From assembly GCA_022226935.1 (NCBI GenBank), contig CP092081.1, positions 3,968,770 to 4,032,769 of the forward strand: 64,000 nucleotides of DNA. Reading direction: 5' to 3'. Made by a program: the position numbers and the translations under genes. The stretch is from Nitrospira sp. GTDB lineage: Bacteria; Nitrospirota; Nitrospiria; Nitrospirales; Nitrospiraceae. Below the pieces are notes generated by a model, which was given only the letters and a program-made list of their open reading frames with translations, did not search any database and was not told where the DNA came from. Positions 36,079-45,316 of the stretch are shown here, one piece after another. The stretch's first letter is position 1, and the number at the start of each line of letters is the position of its first letter.

Positions 36079-36098
36079 AACTGTAGCGAGCTACAGTT
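36079..36098. promoter_or_regulatory. Palindrome upstream of integrase (putative operator)
   Basis: AACTGTAGC and GCTACAGTT are perfect inverted arms separated by GA. Its place 13 bases before the integrase start suggests a repressor operator or recombination-protein site (inference). Confidence 0.5.
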
Positions 36099-36111
36099 TC
36101 CGTCTACACCT

Positions 36112-37686
36112 GTGGGGCGTCGGCGCGTGTGGTTTCATGTCTCCCGCAAGTCTTATTACATCCGGCTTGTCGTACCTAAAAATATTTTGCCATTGCTGAA
36201 GGGTTGTGTAGAGTTCTGGAAATCGCTCAGAACGGCAGACCGCAACAAGGCCAAACTAAGGGCCGCCACCTTCGAGAGCAAAGGTCGCCGACTCTTCCTT
36301 CATCTCCAAGACCACGGAGCTGCTATGCGTCCCGATCAAATCAAAGCCCTAGTCTCACAATGGATCAACTCAGAGCTTGAGCGAACGGAACAAGCAAAGG
36401 CTGAGAGTGGTACAAATGAGCTTGAGGAAGCCGAAGACTACAAGGACGTTTACGGAGACTTACTTGAAGAGGCGGACGAAGCCCGCTTGATGAATCAGCA
36501 ATGGAAGGTGGAAGACCTCGACTTAGAACTCGTTACACGCCACGGCCTACAAATGGAATCAGACTCCCCGGAGTTTGGACGGCTGTGTCATGAGTTGCTG
36601 AAGGGCTGCGTTGAACTATACCGCGAAGAAATACGGCGGATGGATGGCGAGTACAAGGAGGAGTCAAAGAGCGCCTATGCCGAAGGAAAGCCGCTCATCG
36701 TCTCTCAACCTTTCTCCGTCGTGGTCAAAGCGTACATGAAGGAATTTTCTAACCGGCAGCCGCGCACACAGAGTCAAATCGAAGCGGGGTTCCATCGGTT
36801 CATAAAGGTCATGGGAGGAGATAAGCGGGTAGGGGACATCACGAAGACGGATTGTCGAGCCTACAAGGAAGCGATGGTGGGGGAGAGGGAGCTAGGAGCC
36901 GCGAGCGTGAATAAGTACCTGCACAGCCTTGAGCATTGCCTTACATGGGCTCAGGCGCAAGGCTTCTTGTCTGAAGACCATCGCAATCCGGCGCAAGGAC
37001 TGAGGATCGCGAAGAGTGTGGTCCGGTCACAGGCGCGGAAGGTCATTCCATTCACTGACGAGGAATTGACCACGATCTTCTGTAGCGAGAAGTTTCAAAT
37101 CTGGAAGGGGACTCATCCTGAATATTACTTCGGGCTGCTCGCGCTCCTCATTACAGCGGCTCGACGTGAAGAGGTCTACCAACTCGACAAGGCCGATGTG
37201 AAGAAAGATCCAAAGACAGGCATTTGGTGCTTTCATTTCATTGATGGAGGAGAGGAGGACAAGGAGAAGACAGTCAAGAATGTCGGCTCTCGTCGAGTGG
37301 TACCGCTGCCTGATCTACTCATTGAATTAGGATTCCTGCGGTATGTCGAATCTATCGACCATAAGCGCGTCTTCCCTCAGCTTGAACACAAGGGCAACGG
37401 GTACGGAGATGTGCCGGGGAAGGCGTGGGCGAGGTTGGTCAAACGACTCAAGGTGGGCAGTAAGGGCAAGGTGCTTCACTCGCTCCGACATGGAGGTATC
37501 ACAAAGCTAGCAGAGCATGGCGTTCCGGATGCTCATGCTACGGCACTAACCGGCCACACAGGAGGCCGGACGGACGTACATTTTAAGGATTACACGCATA
37601 CAGGAGCGTTCAGCCTGGAGAAGTTAAAGAAGTCTATTGATGTGCTAGGGGAGGCGTATAGGGAGGTACTGAGGGGATTGCGTTAA
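36112..37686 (+). CDS. Tyrosine-type site-specific integrase
   Basis: 524 residues (GTG start at 36112; GTG at 36127 also possible). N-terminal DUF6538-like segment (VWFHVSRKSYYIRLVVPKNI), SAM-like core-binding domain (~205-290) and catalytic domain with Arg in ITAARREEVYQL, HSLRHGGITKLAEHG (His-x-x-Arg), LTGHTGGRT and nucleophile Tyr in HFKDYTHTG. It integrates and excises a mobile island, here apparently at tRNA-Glu. Base composition is lower in GC than the core genes. Confidence 0.93.
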   Translation: MGRRRVWFHVSRKSYYIRLVVPKNILPLLKGCVEFWKSLRTADRNKAKLRAATFESKGRRLFLHLQDHGAAMRPDQIKALVSQWINSELERTEQAKAESGTNELEEAEDYKDVYGDLLEEADEARLMNQQWKVEDLDLELVTRHGLQMESDSPEFGRLCHELLKGCVELYREEIRRMDGEYKEESKSAYAEGKPLIVSQPFSVVVKAYMKEFSNRQPRTQSQIEAGFHRFIKVMGGDKRVGDITKTDCRAYKEAMVGERELGAASVNKYLHSLEHCLTWAQAQGFLSEDHRNPAQGLRIAKSVVRSQARKVIPFTDEELTTIFCSEKFQIWKGTHPEYYFGLLALLITAARREEVYQLDKADVKKDPKTGIWCFHFIDGGEEDKEKTVKNVGSRRVVPLPDLLIELGFLRYVESIDHKRVFPQLEHKGNGYGDVPGKAWARLVKRLKVGSKGKVLHSLRHGGITKLAEHGVPDAHATALTGHTGGRTDVHFKDYTHTGAFSLEKLKKSIDVLGEAYREVLRGLR

Positions 37687-37739
37687 ATGGAGCAATCACA
37701 GAAAGATAGAATGTCCGTTCCGTTGTCTCTCTTGAATTG

Positions 37740-38666
37740 TTAAGGGTTATAGGTGGAGGACAGCGTTTCTGCTATGTGCTGACCGCCTTCATGGTACTCA
37801 ATGCGGAAGTGTCTATTCTTGCGAACAAATCCAGAAACCCAGGGGTGATTATCACGAAAGAAAACCAACTCCTCAGCACATCGGACAATCAGCCTATTTA
37901 TTTGTTGAACCTCTCTAAGACGAAGTTTTTTGTTCTGATAATCAAAGTTTGAAAAAGTGAAATCCGCTTGTTCACTAATTGGAGCGTTTGGTTGAATTCT
38001 AATAGCAAGATTTGGTGAGAGGGGGACAACTCTGTTTCGCGGGCTTTTTGGTCCTATCACTTCAATTGCGACGGGATAGTCGCTGGTGAAGTAGGGGCTA
38101 TCCTCTATAGAATTGTGAAGCACTTCCCAACGAAAGTTTCCAAACATCGCTGTATTCTGAAGAATTGAGGCAATCCCGATTGCTTGAGGGAATTTAGGGT
38201 CTACATCGACCTTAACAATCCCTTTCTTTAGAATCTCTGTGAGGTTTAAACCGGCTAATTGTGCCGGAGGCGGAGGCAGCATACCGCGAGAATCGAGCGC
38301 GGCAGCTTCTTTTTCTACTCTTCCTTGGAGTGCACTAGAGTGAATTCGCATGGCCCCTGGAGAACAGGACGAGACGTACGCTACAAACCCCGCAATCGTA
38401 TAGATGCACTCTTCGTCTATTCTATTGCTCGCAAGCTTCTCAACAGCGGCGGTGTACTTTGGCTCAATAGTTTTCAGAAATTCTTCGATTTCTCGACCTT
38501 CGCGGAGATATGAGTTGGTGCTCCCATCTGAAATCCTGCACACGCTTTCCGCTGTAGGCGTAAACGATTTGAGACTTTTCTTGCTGAGGGCAAACATCTG
38601 ATTGTGAAGACTCGGGGAATAGAATTTTTTGAGGTGAACCTGAGAAATGTAGTGATCTAACGGCAC
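37740..38666 (-). CDS. DUF4238 domain protein
   Basis: 308 residues with the DUF4238 layout: MPLDHYISQVHLKKFYSP at the N-terminus, a helical middle, then PYFTSDYPVAIEVIGP and VVPLSPNLAIRIQPN. The family is scattered among mobile islands and phage-defence-rich regions, with unknown function. It is convergent with the integrase. A cargo role is likely. Confidence 0.82.
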   Translation of the reverse strand: MPLDHYISQVHLKKFYSPSLHNQMFALSKKSLKSFTPTAESVCRISDGSTNSYLREGREIEEFLKTIEPKYTAAVEKLASNRIDEECIYTIAGFVAYVSSCSPGAMRIHSSALQGRVEKEAAALDSRGMLPPPPAQLAGLNLTEILKKGIVKVDVDPKFPQAIGIASILQNTAMFGNFRWEVLHNSIEDSPYFTSDYPVAIEVIGPKSPRNRVVPLSPNLAIRIQPNAPISEQADFTFSNFDYQNKKLRLREVQQINRLIVRCAEELVFFRDNHPWVSGFVRKNRHFRIEYHEGGQHIAETLSSTYNP

Positions 38667-38719
38667 ATGGCCTCCAAAATCACAACGCTTGTAGGCGGCA
38701 ATTTAGCCATTTGTAATCG

Positions 38720-39061
38720 GTGAGATACTTCGCACACTTATTCCTTGCTGTTTTTCTTATGTCGGCCTTGTATCTCCCTCCGGCTCTCGCTCGTTCCAAT
38801 TGCGGTGCAGGATACATTCAGCGTGGCTCAGAATGTGTTGCGTTTTCGTCGGCCACTGACGCGGAGATCCGTAGGCATTTGATAAACCAATCAATTTCCT
38901 CTTACTCCGGCTCGTGTCCATGTCCTTATAACATAGACCGTGCAGGCAGACAGTGCGGAAGGAGAAGCGCATACTCAAGACCTGGAGGTCAATCTCCACT
39001 ATGCTATCCGAAAGACATCACTGACGAAGCTGTCCGTATGTTTCGCAAAAAGATTCAATAA
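38720..39061 (+). CDS. Secreted cysteine-rich hypothetical protein
   Basis: 113 residues with a signal peptide (MRYFAHLFLAVFLMSALYLPPALA). The mature part has six Cys, including SGSCPCPYNIDRAGRQCGRRSAYSRPGG and PLCYP, a pattern I recall in a widespread small secreted family that precedes or accompanies nucleases and phage-like islands. Function unknown. The start codon context is weak. Confidence 0.65.
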   Translation: MRYFAHLFLAVFLMSALYLPPALARSNCGAGYIQRGSECVAFSSATDAEIRRHLINQSISSYSGSCPCPYNIDRAGRQCGRRSAYSRPGGQSPLCYPKDITDEAVRMFRKKIQ

Positions 39062-39175
39062 TCTCTCCCCTCAAAATGGGATAAGGAAACCTGTCTGGAC
39101 ACATTCCAGCTTGACAGTCTCCGGCTCAAGCGTAATATGAATATACGACCCTGGACTCTAAAGAAAGGACACGAC

Positions 39176-39325
39176 ATGACAGACACTAAAGATCCATACT
39201 GGCATATCAGAGAATTCGATGCTTCTACAGGACCGGTGCTTGTGCTGTCGGGAGGTGTTCCTAGTAAGGTTGATACGGATAAAGCCATTCGACTTATAGA
39301 AGAAGCAAGGCGGCGGTTAGGGTAG
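39176..39325 (+). CDS. Small hypothetical protein
   Basis: 49 residues starting MTDTKDPYWHIREFDAS after AAAGGA six bases before the ATG. It is acidic, soluble and ends in a helix (TDKAIRLIEEARRRLG). No family recognised, but the ribosome-binding site and codon pattern support translation. Confidence 0.5.
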   Translation: MTDTKDPYWHIREFDASTGPVLVLSGGVPSKVDTDKAIRLIEEARRRLG

Positions 39326-39377
39326 GCTCCGGATGTTGTTACCTTCAGCGTGAACATCCTGCCACCGTACCTTGCTT

Positions 39378-39740
39378 CTAGACCAACTCATACCACGGTT
39401 GATCCTCTCCGATTTCTTTCTCTCGGGGATGCCTAACCTCAGGCTGAGTCTTCCTTCTCGGCTGTATCTGTTCCTTGACCGTAACCGTTGCATGCTCCTG
39501 CTTCCTCAGAGGCGGGCGTAAACTCGTCCTTCGTGGAGGGACCACAGCCAAAGTCACCGTTTCCCTTGGATCGCTAGATAAGACCGCTTCAAAGCATCCC
39601 GACCGCTCTTGCTGCCTTTTAGCCACACTCTCCCGGTCCTCCGATATCCCATTTTCCCGCCGTCTCCAATTGGGATTGCGCCTGAGGAAGTAGGAAAGGC
39701 CTCGCTGAAAGTCTGACTCTTCAAAGACTACCGACCCCAC
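39378..39740 (-). CDS. Hypothetical protein, probably truncated at its 5' end
   Basis: From the GTG at 39740 this is 120 residues, basic and Pro/Arg-rich toward the C-terminus. The same frame stays open and protein-like upstream to 39848 (..STLLGRQIEFDELRSEASRK..) with no ATG, then hits a stop at 39849-39851. The natural start therefore appears lost, at the same place where the RTX gene loses its 5' end. No family recognised. Confidence 0.4.
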   Translation of the reverse strand: MGSVVFEESDFQRGLSYFLRRNPNWRRRENGISEDRESVAKRQQERSGCFEAVLSSDPRETVTLAVVPPRRTSLRPPLRKQEHATVTVKEQIQPRRKTQPEVRHPREKEIGEDQPWYELV

Positions 39741-39876
39741 CTTGCCTCTACAATTTCGCCCATAGGTCTTACGGGACGCCTCGCTACGGAGTTCATCAAA
39801 CTCAATCTGTCTACCCAGGAGTGTAGAGTGAACAAACTTATCGATAGCCTAAGATACGGACTATTTCTACGGAAAT

Positions 39877-41514
39877 GTGACGAACGATACACTGTTCGGA
39901 TTGGGTGGGGACGACATTCTCTCAGGCGGCGCAGGCAATGACACTCTGAACGGAGGCACGGGCGCAGATCGCATGACTGGTGGGTCCGGAAATGACCTGT
40001 TCATGGTCGACAATATCAACGACATAGTAATCGAATCAGCCGGTCAAGGTGCCGATACGGTGTACAGTAGCCTTACCTACGCGCTGGGTTCGAATCTGGA
40101 AAATCTGACCCTCACCGGAAGCGCCGTCGTCAATGGTATCGGCAACTCTCTGAATAATATTTTAACTGGAAATAGTGCGGTAAATGTCCTAACTGGTGGG
40201 GCTGGAAACGACACCTACGTAGTGGGTCTTGGCGACACTGTTGTCGAGGCGGTGAGTGCCGGGACTGACACTGTGAAGTCTGATGGCAGTTGGACGCTGG
40301 GCTCGAATCTCGAAAATCTCATCTTGACGGGCGTTGCTTCTGTCAATGGGATCGGCAATAGTCTTGCTAACACCCTGACTGGCAACAGCGCGGCAAACAT
40401 GCTCAGAGGAGAGACTGGGGCGGACACGCTGATTGGAGCGCAGGGGGATGATTTGTATATCGTCGACAACGTCGGCGACAAGGTCACCGAATTAGCCGGT
40501 GAAGGTGTGGATACGATTCAGAGCTCCGTGACATATACGCTAAGTGCCAATGTCGAAAATCTGACGCTAAGCGGCACCTCCGCGATCAATGGGACAGGCA
40601 ATGGACTGGACAACGTGATGGCCGGGAACAGTGCCGCCAATCGGCTGACCGGAGGGGCGGGAAACGACACGTATGTCATTGGTACTGGTGATACGGTTGT
40701 CGAGGCTGCAAACGCCGGGATCGACACCGTTCAGAGTTCCGTGACCCATACGCTCGCCGCGAACGTAGAAAACCTCACCCTTACCGGTGCAGGGGCCATC
40801 AACGGCACAGGTAATGCGCTCAATAATATTCTCGTCGGCAATAACGCTGCCAACACACTGGCTGGCGGTGCCGGAGATGACACGTATGTGGTGGGCACCG
40901 GCGATATAGTGACCGAACAGGCCAACGCCGGCATCGATACAGTGCAAAGTTCGGTGACGTGGACGTTGGGAGCAAATGTCGAAAATCTTACTCTCGCTGG
41001 CGTAACCGCTATTAACGGAACGGGCAATACCCTGGCCAACGTTGTGATCGGCAATGCCGGTAATAACGTTTTGACGGGTGGCGACGGCAACGATACGCTG
41101 TCGGGAGGAAGAGGGAATGATGCACTCAATGGTGGGACAGGCAATGATGTTTTTCAACTTGCTCGTGGAGATGGCCAGGACACGATTACAGATGCTAGCG
41201 GGACGAGTGATCGATTGAGTTTTGCCTCAGGGATCAATCCCCTGGATCTTATGTTGAGTCAGAGTGCCAACGATTTGCGCATTGCCGTATATGGTTCGAC
41301 GGATCAGGTGACGATTAGTAACTGGTATGCCGGCGCAGCCAACCAAATTGAAACCGTTCAAGCCGGCAATGGTCAACAATTGATAAGCACTCAGGTGAAT
41401 CAACTCATCCAGGCCATGGCGGGATTTACCCAGCAGACCGGGTTAAGTTGGGATCAAGCCATTGCTCAGCGACCACAAGACGTGCAACAGATTCTTGCCG
41501 CAAACTGGCACTAG
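39877..41514 (+). CDS. RTX (haemolysin-type calcium-binding repeat) protein, likely 5'-truncated
   Basis: 545 residues from a GTG without a ribosome-binding site. RTX nonapeptides (GGAGNDTLNGGTGADRMTGGSGND) open it, followed by ~71-residue repeats, another RTX block (GGDGNDTLSGGRGNDALNGGTGND) and a C-terminal region (FQLARGDGQDTITDASG, DLRIAVYG, VTISNWY, LIQAMAGF) typical of type I secreted calcium-binding proteins. In-frame coding-like codons (TDYFYGN) continue upstream to a stop at 39850, suggesting a lost N-terminal portion. It would be exported by a type I system; none is in the window. Confidence 0.8.
   Translation: MTNDTLFGLGGDDILSGGAGNDTLNGGTGADRMTGGSGNDLFMVDNINDIVIESAGQGADTVYSSLTYALGSNLENLTLTGSAVVNGIGNSLNNILTGNSAVNVLTGGAGNDTYVVGLGDTVVEAVSAGTDTVKSDGSWTLGSNLENLILTGVASVNGIGNSLANTLTGNSAANMLRGETGADTLIGAQGDDLYIVDNVGDKVTELAGEGVDTIQSSVTYTLSANVENLTLSGTSAINGTGNGLDNVMAGNSAANRLTGGAGNDTYVIGTGDTVVEAANAGIDTVQSSVTHTLAANVENLTLTGAGAINGTGNALNNILVGNNAANTLAGGAGDDTYVVGTGDIVTEQANAGIDTVQSSVTWTLGANVENLTLAGVTAINGTGNTLANVVIGNAGNNVLTGGDGNDTLSGGRGNDALNGGTGNDVFQLARGDGQDTITDASGTSDRLSFASGINPLDLMLSQSANDLRIAVYGSTDQVTISNWYAGAANQIETVQAGNGQQLISTQVNQLIQAMAGFTQQTGLSWDQAIAQRPQDVQQILAANWH
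40093..41073 (+). repeat. Tandem ~71-residue (213-bp) coding repeats in the RTX gene
   Basis: Four full units and one partial unit start at N(L/V)ENLTL near residues 73, 144, 225, 296 and 367. Unit two is 81 residues; the others are 71. The shared core is ING(T/I)GN.L.N...GN.A.N.L.GGAG.DTY.VG.GD.V.E...AG.DTV.S. Units three and four are the most alike. Confidence 0.8.
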
Positions 41515-41524
41515 GACCGAGTCG

Positions 41525-41549
41525 TCGCCCCGCGTACAAGACGGGGCGA
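41525..41549 (+). terminator. Hairpin after the RTX gene (possible terminator)
   Basis: TCGCCCCG and CGGGGCGA pair perfectly (eight base pairs) around a nine-base loop, ten bases after the stop. There is no T-run, so intrinsic termination would be weak. Confidence 0.45.
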
Positions 41550-41800
41550 AGGCGTTCGTCTCACATCGTCTGCTCTCTTCCCCGAGAGTTCTCAGGCTAG
41601 ATCCTCATTTTTTATCCGTTCGAATTTGTCATTAGCCGCGTTGACGTGCAGCATGACGCAGGTGCCCCATACCAAAGCGGTACAGCCTCCGTGTAATGGC
41701 CGAACTAGGGTTCAATGGTACAGTCAGAACATCCATGCACGCCAAGCATATCCCATCGTCACCGCGCCCCATCCAGTGACGCAAGTTGAGGAGGCTTACG

Positions 41801-42295
41801 ATGTCGCAACGTACGATTCTCTGCTTCACCCTTTCTATGATGCTCGTCGGCGGGCTAGAGGGATGTACCACGATGAAATCCGGCACGTCCACCATCCTAC
41901 CCAGCAGCGCATTTTTCCCCGTCGATGCCTCGGAATTAAAGCCGCTTCAGGCCATTGCCCATGCGCAGGATGCGAGAATGAAGAATTGCCATAAGGGCCC
42001 AGCTTGTGAAGATGCGTACTACACACGAGCCTTGGTGGCATTGTTTGAAAATCGGGCGGATGCCATCACGGTGTTTCAGGAATTACGCACGGCCATGCCG
42101 AACAGCCGGTATGAGGTCGCGACGGTGGGCTGGCTCAATTTGCTTCAGGATGTCTCCTTGTCCTCAGACCATAACAAGGCGCTCATGGTTCAGTTGAAGC
42201 AGGAAGTCCTCCACAACCTCTTAGACCGATCTGAAGTGGCGACGGCGAGACCGCTCAAAGATCACGACCGCCGTGTCGCAGAGCTCGCCCGGTAA
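41801..42295 (+). CDS. Hypothetical lipoprotein
   Basis: 164 residues starting MSQRTILCFTLSMMLVGG with lipobox LEGC (Cys ~22); GAGGAGG precedes the ATG. The mature part is helical (FFPVDASELKPLQAIAHAQDARMK, YYTRALVALFENRADAITVFQELRTAMPNS), reminiscent of TPR-type envelope lipoproteins. No named family. Confidence 0.7.
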   Translation: MSQRTILCFTLSMMLVGGLEGCTTMKSGTSTILPSSAFFPVDASELKPLQAIAHAQDARMKNCHKGPACEDAYYTRALVALFENRADAITVFQELRTAMPNSRYEVATVGWLNLLQDVSLSSDHNKALMVQLKQEVLHNLLDRSEVATARPLKDHDRRVAELAR

Positions 42296-42549
42296 CTGCC
42301 TCTCACCCTCCCTCTCTTCCCATCCGGCCGGCAAGAGCCTTCTTGCCGGCCAACAATGCAGCCGCCGGTTTTATCGCCTCGCTCTACAATGACTCACTTT
42401 TCCCATCTACAATCGCCCCACACTGCACCGACATCACGTTCGAGCTGTGTCTGCCGTCTTTTCATGCAGTTGAGTTTGGCTGTCAGCACGGCTACACTTT
42501 GCCGGGCGTGGTGACCTGCCTCTGGATCTATCGCAGATGGGAGGAATGT

Positions 42550-43401
42550 ATGCGACTCTTCAGTATAACGGCCGTGCTGTCTGCCATCATGCTTGCTGGA
42601 CTAGGGATGGCCTCGGCGGCCGAACCTCAGGCCGCGGCAAGCGGTACTTCTGCGGAAGGTAGCAAAGTCAAGGATGGCGCGCCCATGGTGTTGATTCCCG
42701 CCGGACCATTTACGATGGGGAGCAACGACGGGCTTCCCGCGGAACGACCGGAACATGTCGTCACTCTTGACGTGTTTTATATCGACCGTTATGAAGTCTC
42801 CATGCAGCATTATCGGTCATTTCTTGTTGAAGCGAAGCACGATGCTCCTCCCACCTGGGATGACGAAGCCGCAGAGACGGTTGGTGATCGTCCGGCCGTA
42901 GGAATGGGCTGGAGTGATGCGAAGGCGTATTGTGCTTGGGCAGGGAAACGGCTTCCGACAGAAGCTGAGTGGGAAAAGGCGGCGCGGGGTACCGATGGGC
43001 GGCGATACCCCTGGGGGCAAATGCAGCCCTTTGTCGACATTGCAAATTACAATCGCGGCGTATGGGTGAGCGAGGCGGTGACACTGACGTCAGTGAGTGG
43101 TGGCGTCGAAGGAATGAGTGTGCGGCATGGGCTGAAGGAGGGCGGGCGGAGTCCCTATGGCCTTCATCACATGGCAGGGAATGCCGCTGAATGGGTGGCC
43201 GATTGGTATGATCGGGAATACTATTCCAAGAGCCCTGAAAAGAATCCCACCGGTCCGGAAACCGGGGAGAAGAAAGTGATTCGTGGAGGGTCCTGGTCTG
43301 ATCTGCCGGTGGCGTTACGATCGTCTGCGCGAGTATCGGCGGAGCCAGATTTTCAGGATCGAGCTATAGGCTTCCGTTGCGCCATGACTCCGGGACAATA
43401 G
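42550..43401 (+). CDS. SUMF1/FGE-fold (formylglycine-generating-enzyme-like) secreted protein
   Basis: 283 residues from the ATG at 42550 (GGGAGGA upstream; the longer frame to 42343 is not supported). A signal peptide (~1-22) precedes a complete FGE-sulfatase domain: VLIPAGPFTMGSNDGLPAERPEH, FYIDRYEVSMQHYR, WSDAKAYCAWAGKRLPTEAEWEKAARG, MAGNAAEWVADWY, VIRGGSWSDLP and AIGFRCAM. The copper-binding Cys pair of true FGEs is absent from the GGSW region, so it probably does not make formylglycine. It may be a structural or c-type-cytochrome-associated periplasmic protein. Confidence 0.85.
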   Translation: MRLFSITAVLSAIMLAGLGMASAAEPQAAASGTSAEGSKVKDGAPMVLIPAGPFTMGSNDGLPAERPEHVVTLDVFYIDRYEVSMQHYRSFLVEAKHDAPPTWDDEAAETVGDRPAVGMGWSDAKAYCAWAGKRLPTEAEWEKAARGTDGRRYPWGQMQPFVDIANYNRGVWVSEAVTLTSVSGGVEGMSVRHGLKEGGRSPYGLHHMAGNAAEWVADWYDREYYSKSPEKNPTGPETGEKKVIRGGSWSDLPVALRSSARVSAEPDFQDRAIGFRCAMTPGQ

Positions 43402-43505
43402 CATCTGTTATTATTCACGTGTCTGTGACCCGGATAGTTTTTATTCATCAGGTGGCACAGTCGCGTGCCTGTTCAATGTATCCGTAACATTCATGGTGCC
43501 GTGGT

Positions 43506-44012
43506 ATGTTCGCTCCAAACAATTCTTCTTCTGGTTCACCCTCACAGCATAAAAATAAAGCGATTGCGGCATTCGTCGCCGGCTTGGTGTTACTGCTGGC
43601 TTTGGTGGGAATTCAACATGCCCCGCCTCCGTCCTCAGTCGCTCCGGCTGTTCTCAGCATAGATCCGGACATGGTGCCCTTGGTGACGGGGGAGGAGCCG
43701 ATTCAAGAGCTGTTTGTTCGTGCCGGTTGTGTGGTCTGCCATCGGATACCAGGTATTGCAGGGGCTGATGGGAAGGTTGGCCCTCCGCTTTGGCTGGGCA
43801 AAACCGGCGCCTCTCGCTTGGCTGACCCGCAGTATCGCGGGCAAGCGCAGACCGTCCGAGAGTATATTGTGGAATCGGTGGTATCTCCGGGTACCTATGT
43901 GGTCCCCGGCTTTCCAGCGGACACGATGCCGGCGTGGTATGGAAGGAAATTGACCGCAGGAGCGCTGGATAAGATCGCTGCGTATCTCGAACTCGCTATG
44001 GAAGAGCCGTAG
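43506..44012 (+). CDS. Membrane-anchored monohaem c-type cytochrome
   Basis: 168 residues: an N-terminal membrane anchor (~20-37) and one haem-binding motif CVVCH (residues ~75-79) followed by GPPLWLGKTGASRLADPQYRGQ, with a candidate axial Met in FPADTMPAWYG. It is of the small electron-carrier type, expected on the periplasmic side. Partner oxidoreductase not visible. Confidence 0.88.
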   Translation: MFAPNNSSSGSPSQHKNKAIAAFVAGLVLLLALVGIQHAPPPSSVAPAVLSIDPDMVPLVTGEEPIQELFVRAGCVVCHRIPGIAGADGKVGPPLWLGKTGASRLADPQYRGQAQTVREYIVESVVSPGTYVVPGFPADTMPAWYGRKLTAGALDKIAAYLELAMEEP

Positions 44013-44103
44013 CCAGGGTTTCATTCACCTTGTGGCTTGGCGTTGTGCCTGGAGCAGTGGGTCTCCACTACACGCTCAGCCTAGAAGAACTTGATCGAGC
44101 AGG

Positions 44104-45267
44104 TCATCGTTTCTTACCGCCACCTTGGCTCATCTGCCCCTGGATTTGGAAACCCTTTTCATCTCGCTCGTTTTTGTCGAGCAGGGCTGCCACTGCGTCG
44201 TCGCCTTTTAATCCTGCCAGCTTAATCTTGAGACGAAGGTTGTTGGCGCTATCTGCGTTGATCAAGGCTTGCTCAATACTGATTTTCCCTGCCTTGTAGA
44301 GTTGCAAGAGCACATGGTCAAAGGTTTGGCACCCCTCATCAATACCTTGTTCCATCGCTTCTTTTAACGTATCGATTTCCGAGCGCTTAATCAGGTCTTT
44401 GATGCGCGGCGTATCGAGCATGATTTCCAGGGCGGGGACCCGGCGGCCGTCGAGTGAGGGGATGAGGCGCTGCGAGATAATGGCTCGTAGATTGAGTGAA
44501 AGCTGGAGGTAAATCTGCGCATGCCGCTCCACCGGGAAAAAGTTCATGATGCGTTCGATGGATTGATTGGCATTGTTGGAGTGCAGCGTCCCGAGGCAGA
44601 GGTGACCGGTTTCCGCGAAGGTGATGGCCGCTTCCATGGTTTCCGTATCACGAATTTCGCCGATGAGAATCACATCCGGGGCCTGGCGCAAGGTGTTCTT
44701 CAGGGCATTGCCGAACGAATGGGTGTCGAAACCGACTTCGCGCTGCGTCACAATCGATTTTTTGTGGTGATGGACGAACTCAATCGGGTCTTCCACGCTT
44801 ATAATATGACCCGCATGCACGGTGTTTCTGTGATCGATCATCGCCGCGAGCGAGGTGGATTTACCGGAGCCGGTGGCTCCCACCACGAGGACCAGCCCGC
44901 GTTTCGTCATGGCGATATCTTTGACGATGGGCGGCAGGTCTAGTTGCTCAACCGTCATGATCTCCGCCTTGATGTGGCGAAACACCAACCCCACGTTTCC
45001 CTTTTGCCGGAAGATGTTCACGCGGAACCGCCCCAAATCTTTGTAATACAGGGCGAGGTTCATCTCCATTTTTTCTTCGAATTCGCCCCGCTGCTGGCCG
45101 CGCATCAGCGCGAGCGCCAATGACTCCAACTGTTCATTGGTAAACGGTGGCGCATCCGTTCGATGGGTCGAGCCATGGATGCGATAAATGGGTGGCGCAT
45201 CGACGGTGAGATACAGGTCGGACGATTCCTGTTTGACCATCACTTCGAGGAGCGTGCGAACATCCAT
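44104..45267 (-). CDS. pilU: Type IV pilus retraction ATPase PilU-like
   Basis: 387 residues, PilT/PilU-type hexameric ATPase. Walker A GATGSGKST (~130-138), Asp box SVEDPIEFVH, Walker B VILIGEIRDTETM, and His box TGHLCLGTLHSNNANQSIERI. The N-terminal PAS-like part begins MDVRTLLEVMVKQESSDLYL and the C-terminus is extended (GGGKKR), both typical of PilU rather than PilT. It would power pilus retraction together with PilT, whose gene lies 49 bases upstream on the same strand. Confidence 0.88.
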   Translation of the reverse strand: MDVRTLLEVMVKQESSDLYLTVDAPPIYRIHGSTHRTDAPPFTNEQLESLALALMRGQQRGEFEEKMEMNLALYYKDLGRFRVNIFRQKGNVGLVFRHIKAEIMTVEQLDLPPIVKDIAMTKRGLVLVVGATGSGKSTSLAAMIDHRNTVHAGHIISVEDPIEFVHHHKKSIVTQREVGFDTHSFGNALKNTLRQAPDVILIGEIRDTETMEAAITFAETGHLCLGTLHSNNANQSIERIMNFFPVERHAQIYLQLSLNLRAIISQRLIPSLDGRRVPALEIMLDTPRIKDLIKRSEIDTLKEAMEQGIDEGCQTFDHVLLQLYKAGKISIEQALINADSANNLRLKIKLAGLKGDDAVAALLDKNERDEKGFQIQGQMSQGGGKKR

Positions 45268-45316
45268 GAGATGCCTCTTATGCTGCTATCGGTAGACGAA
45301 GACCGCGAACGGGGCG

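Noticed and set aside
36013-41800. Second copy of the tRNA-Glu 3' end as right attachment site
   Set aside because: Scanned by eye for TCCCGTTGGGGAC-like sequence and found none, so the island's right end is not proven.
43453-43469. Sigma-54-like TGGCACAGTCGCGTGCC before the cytochrome gene
   Set aside because: The GG to GC spacing is 11 bases, not the required 10, and the -12 box is poor.
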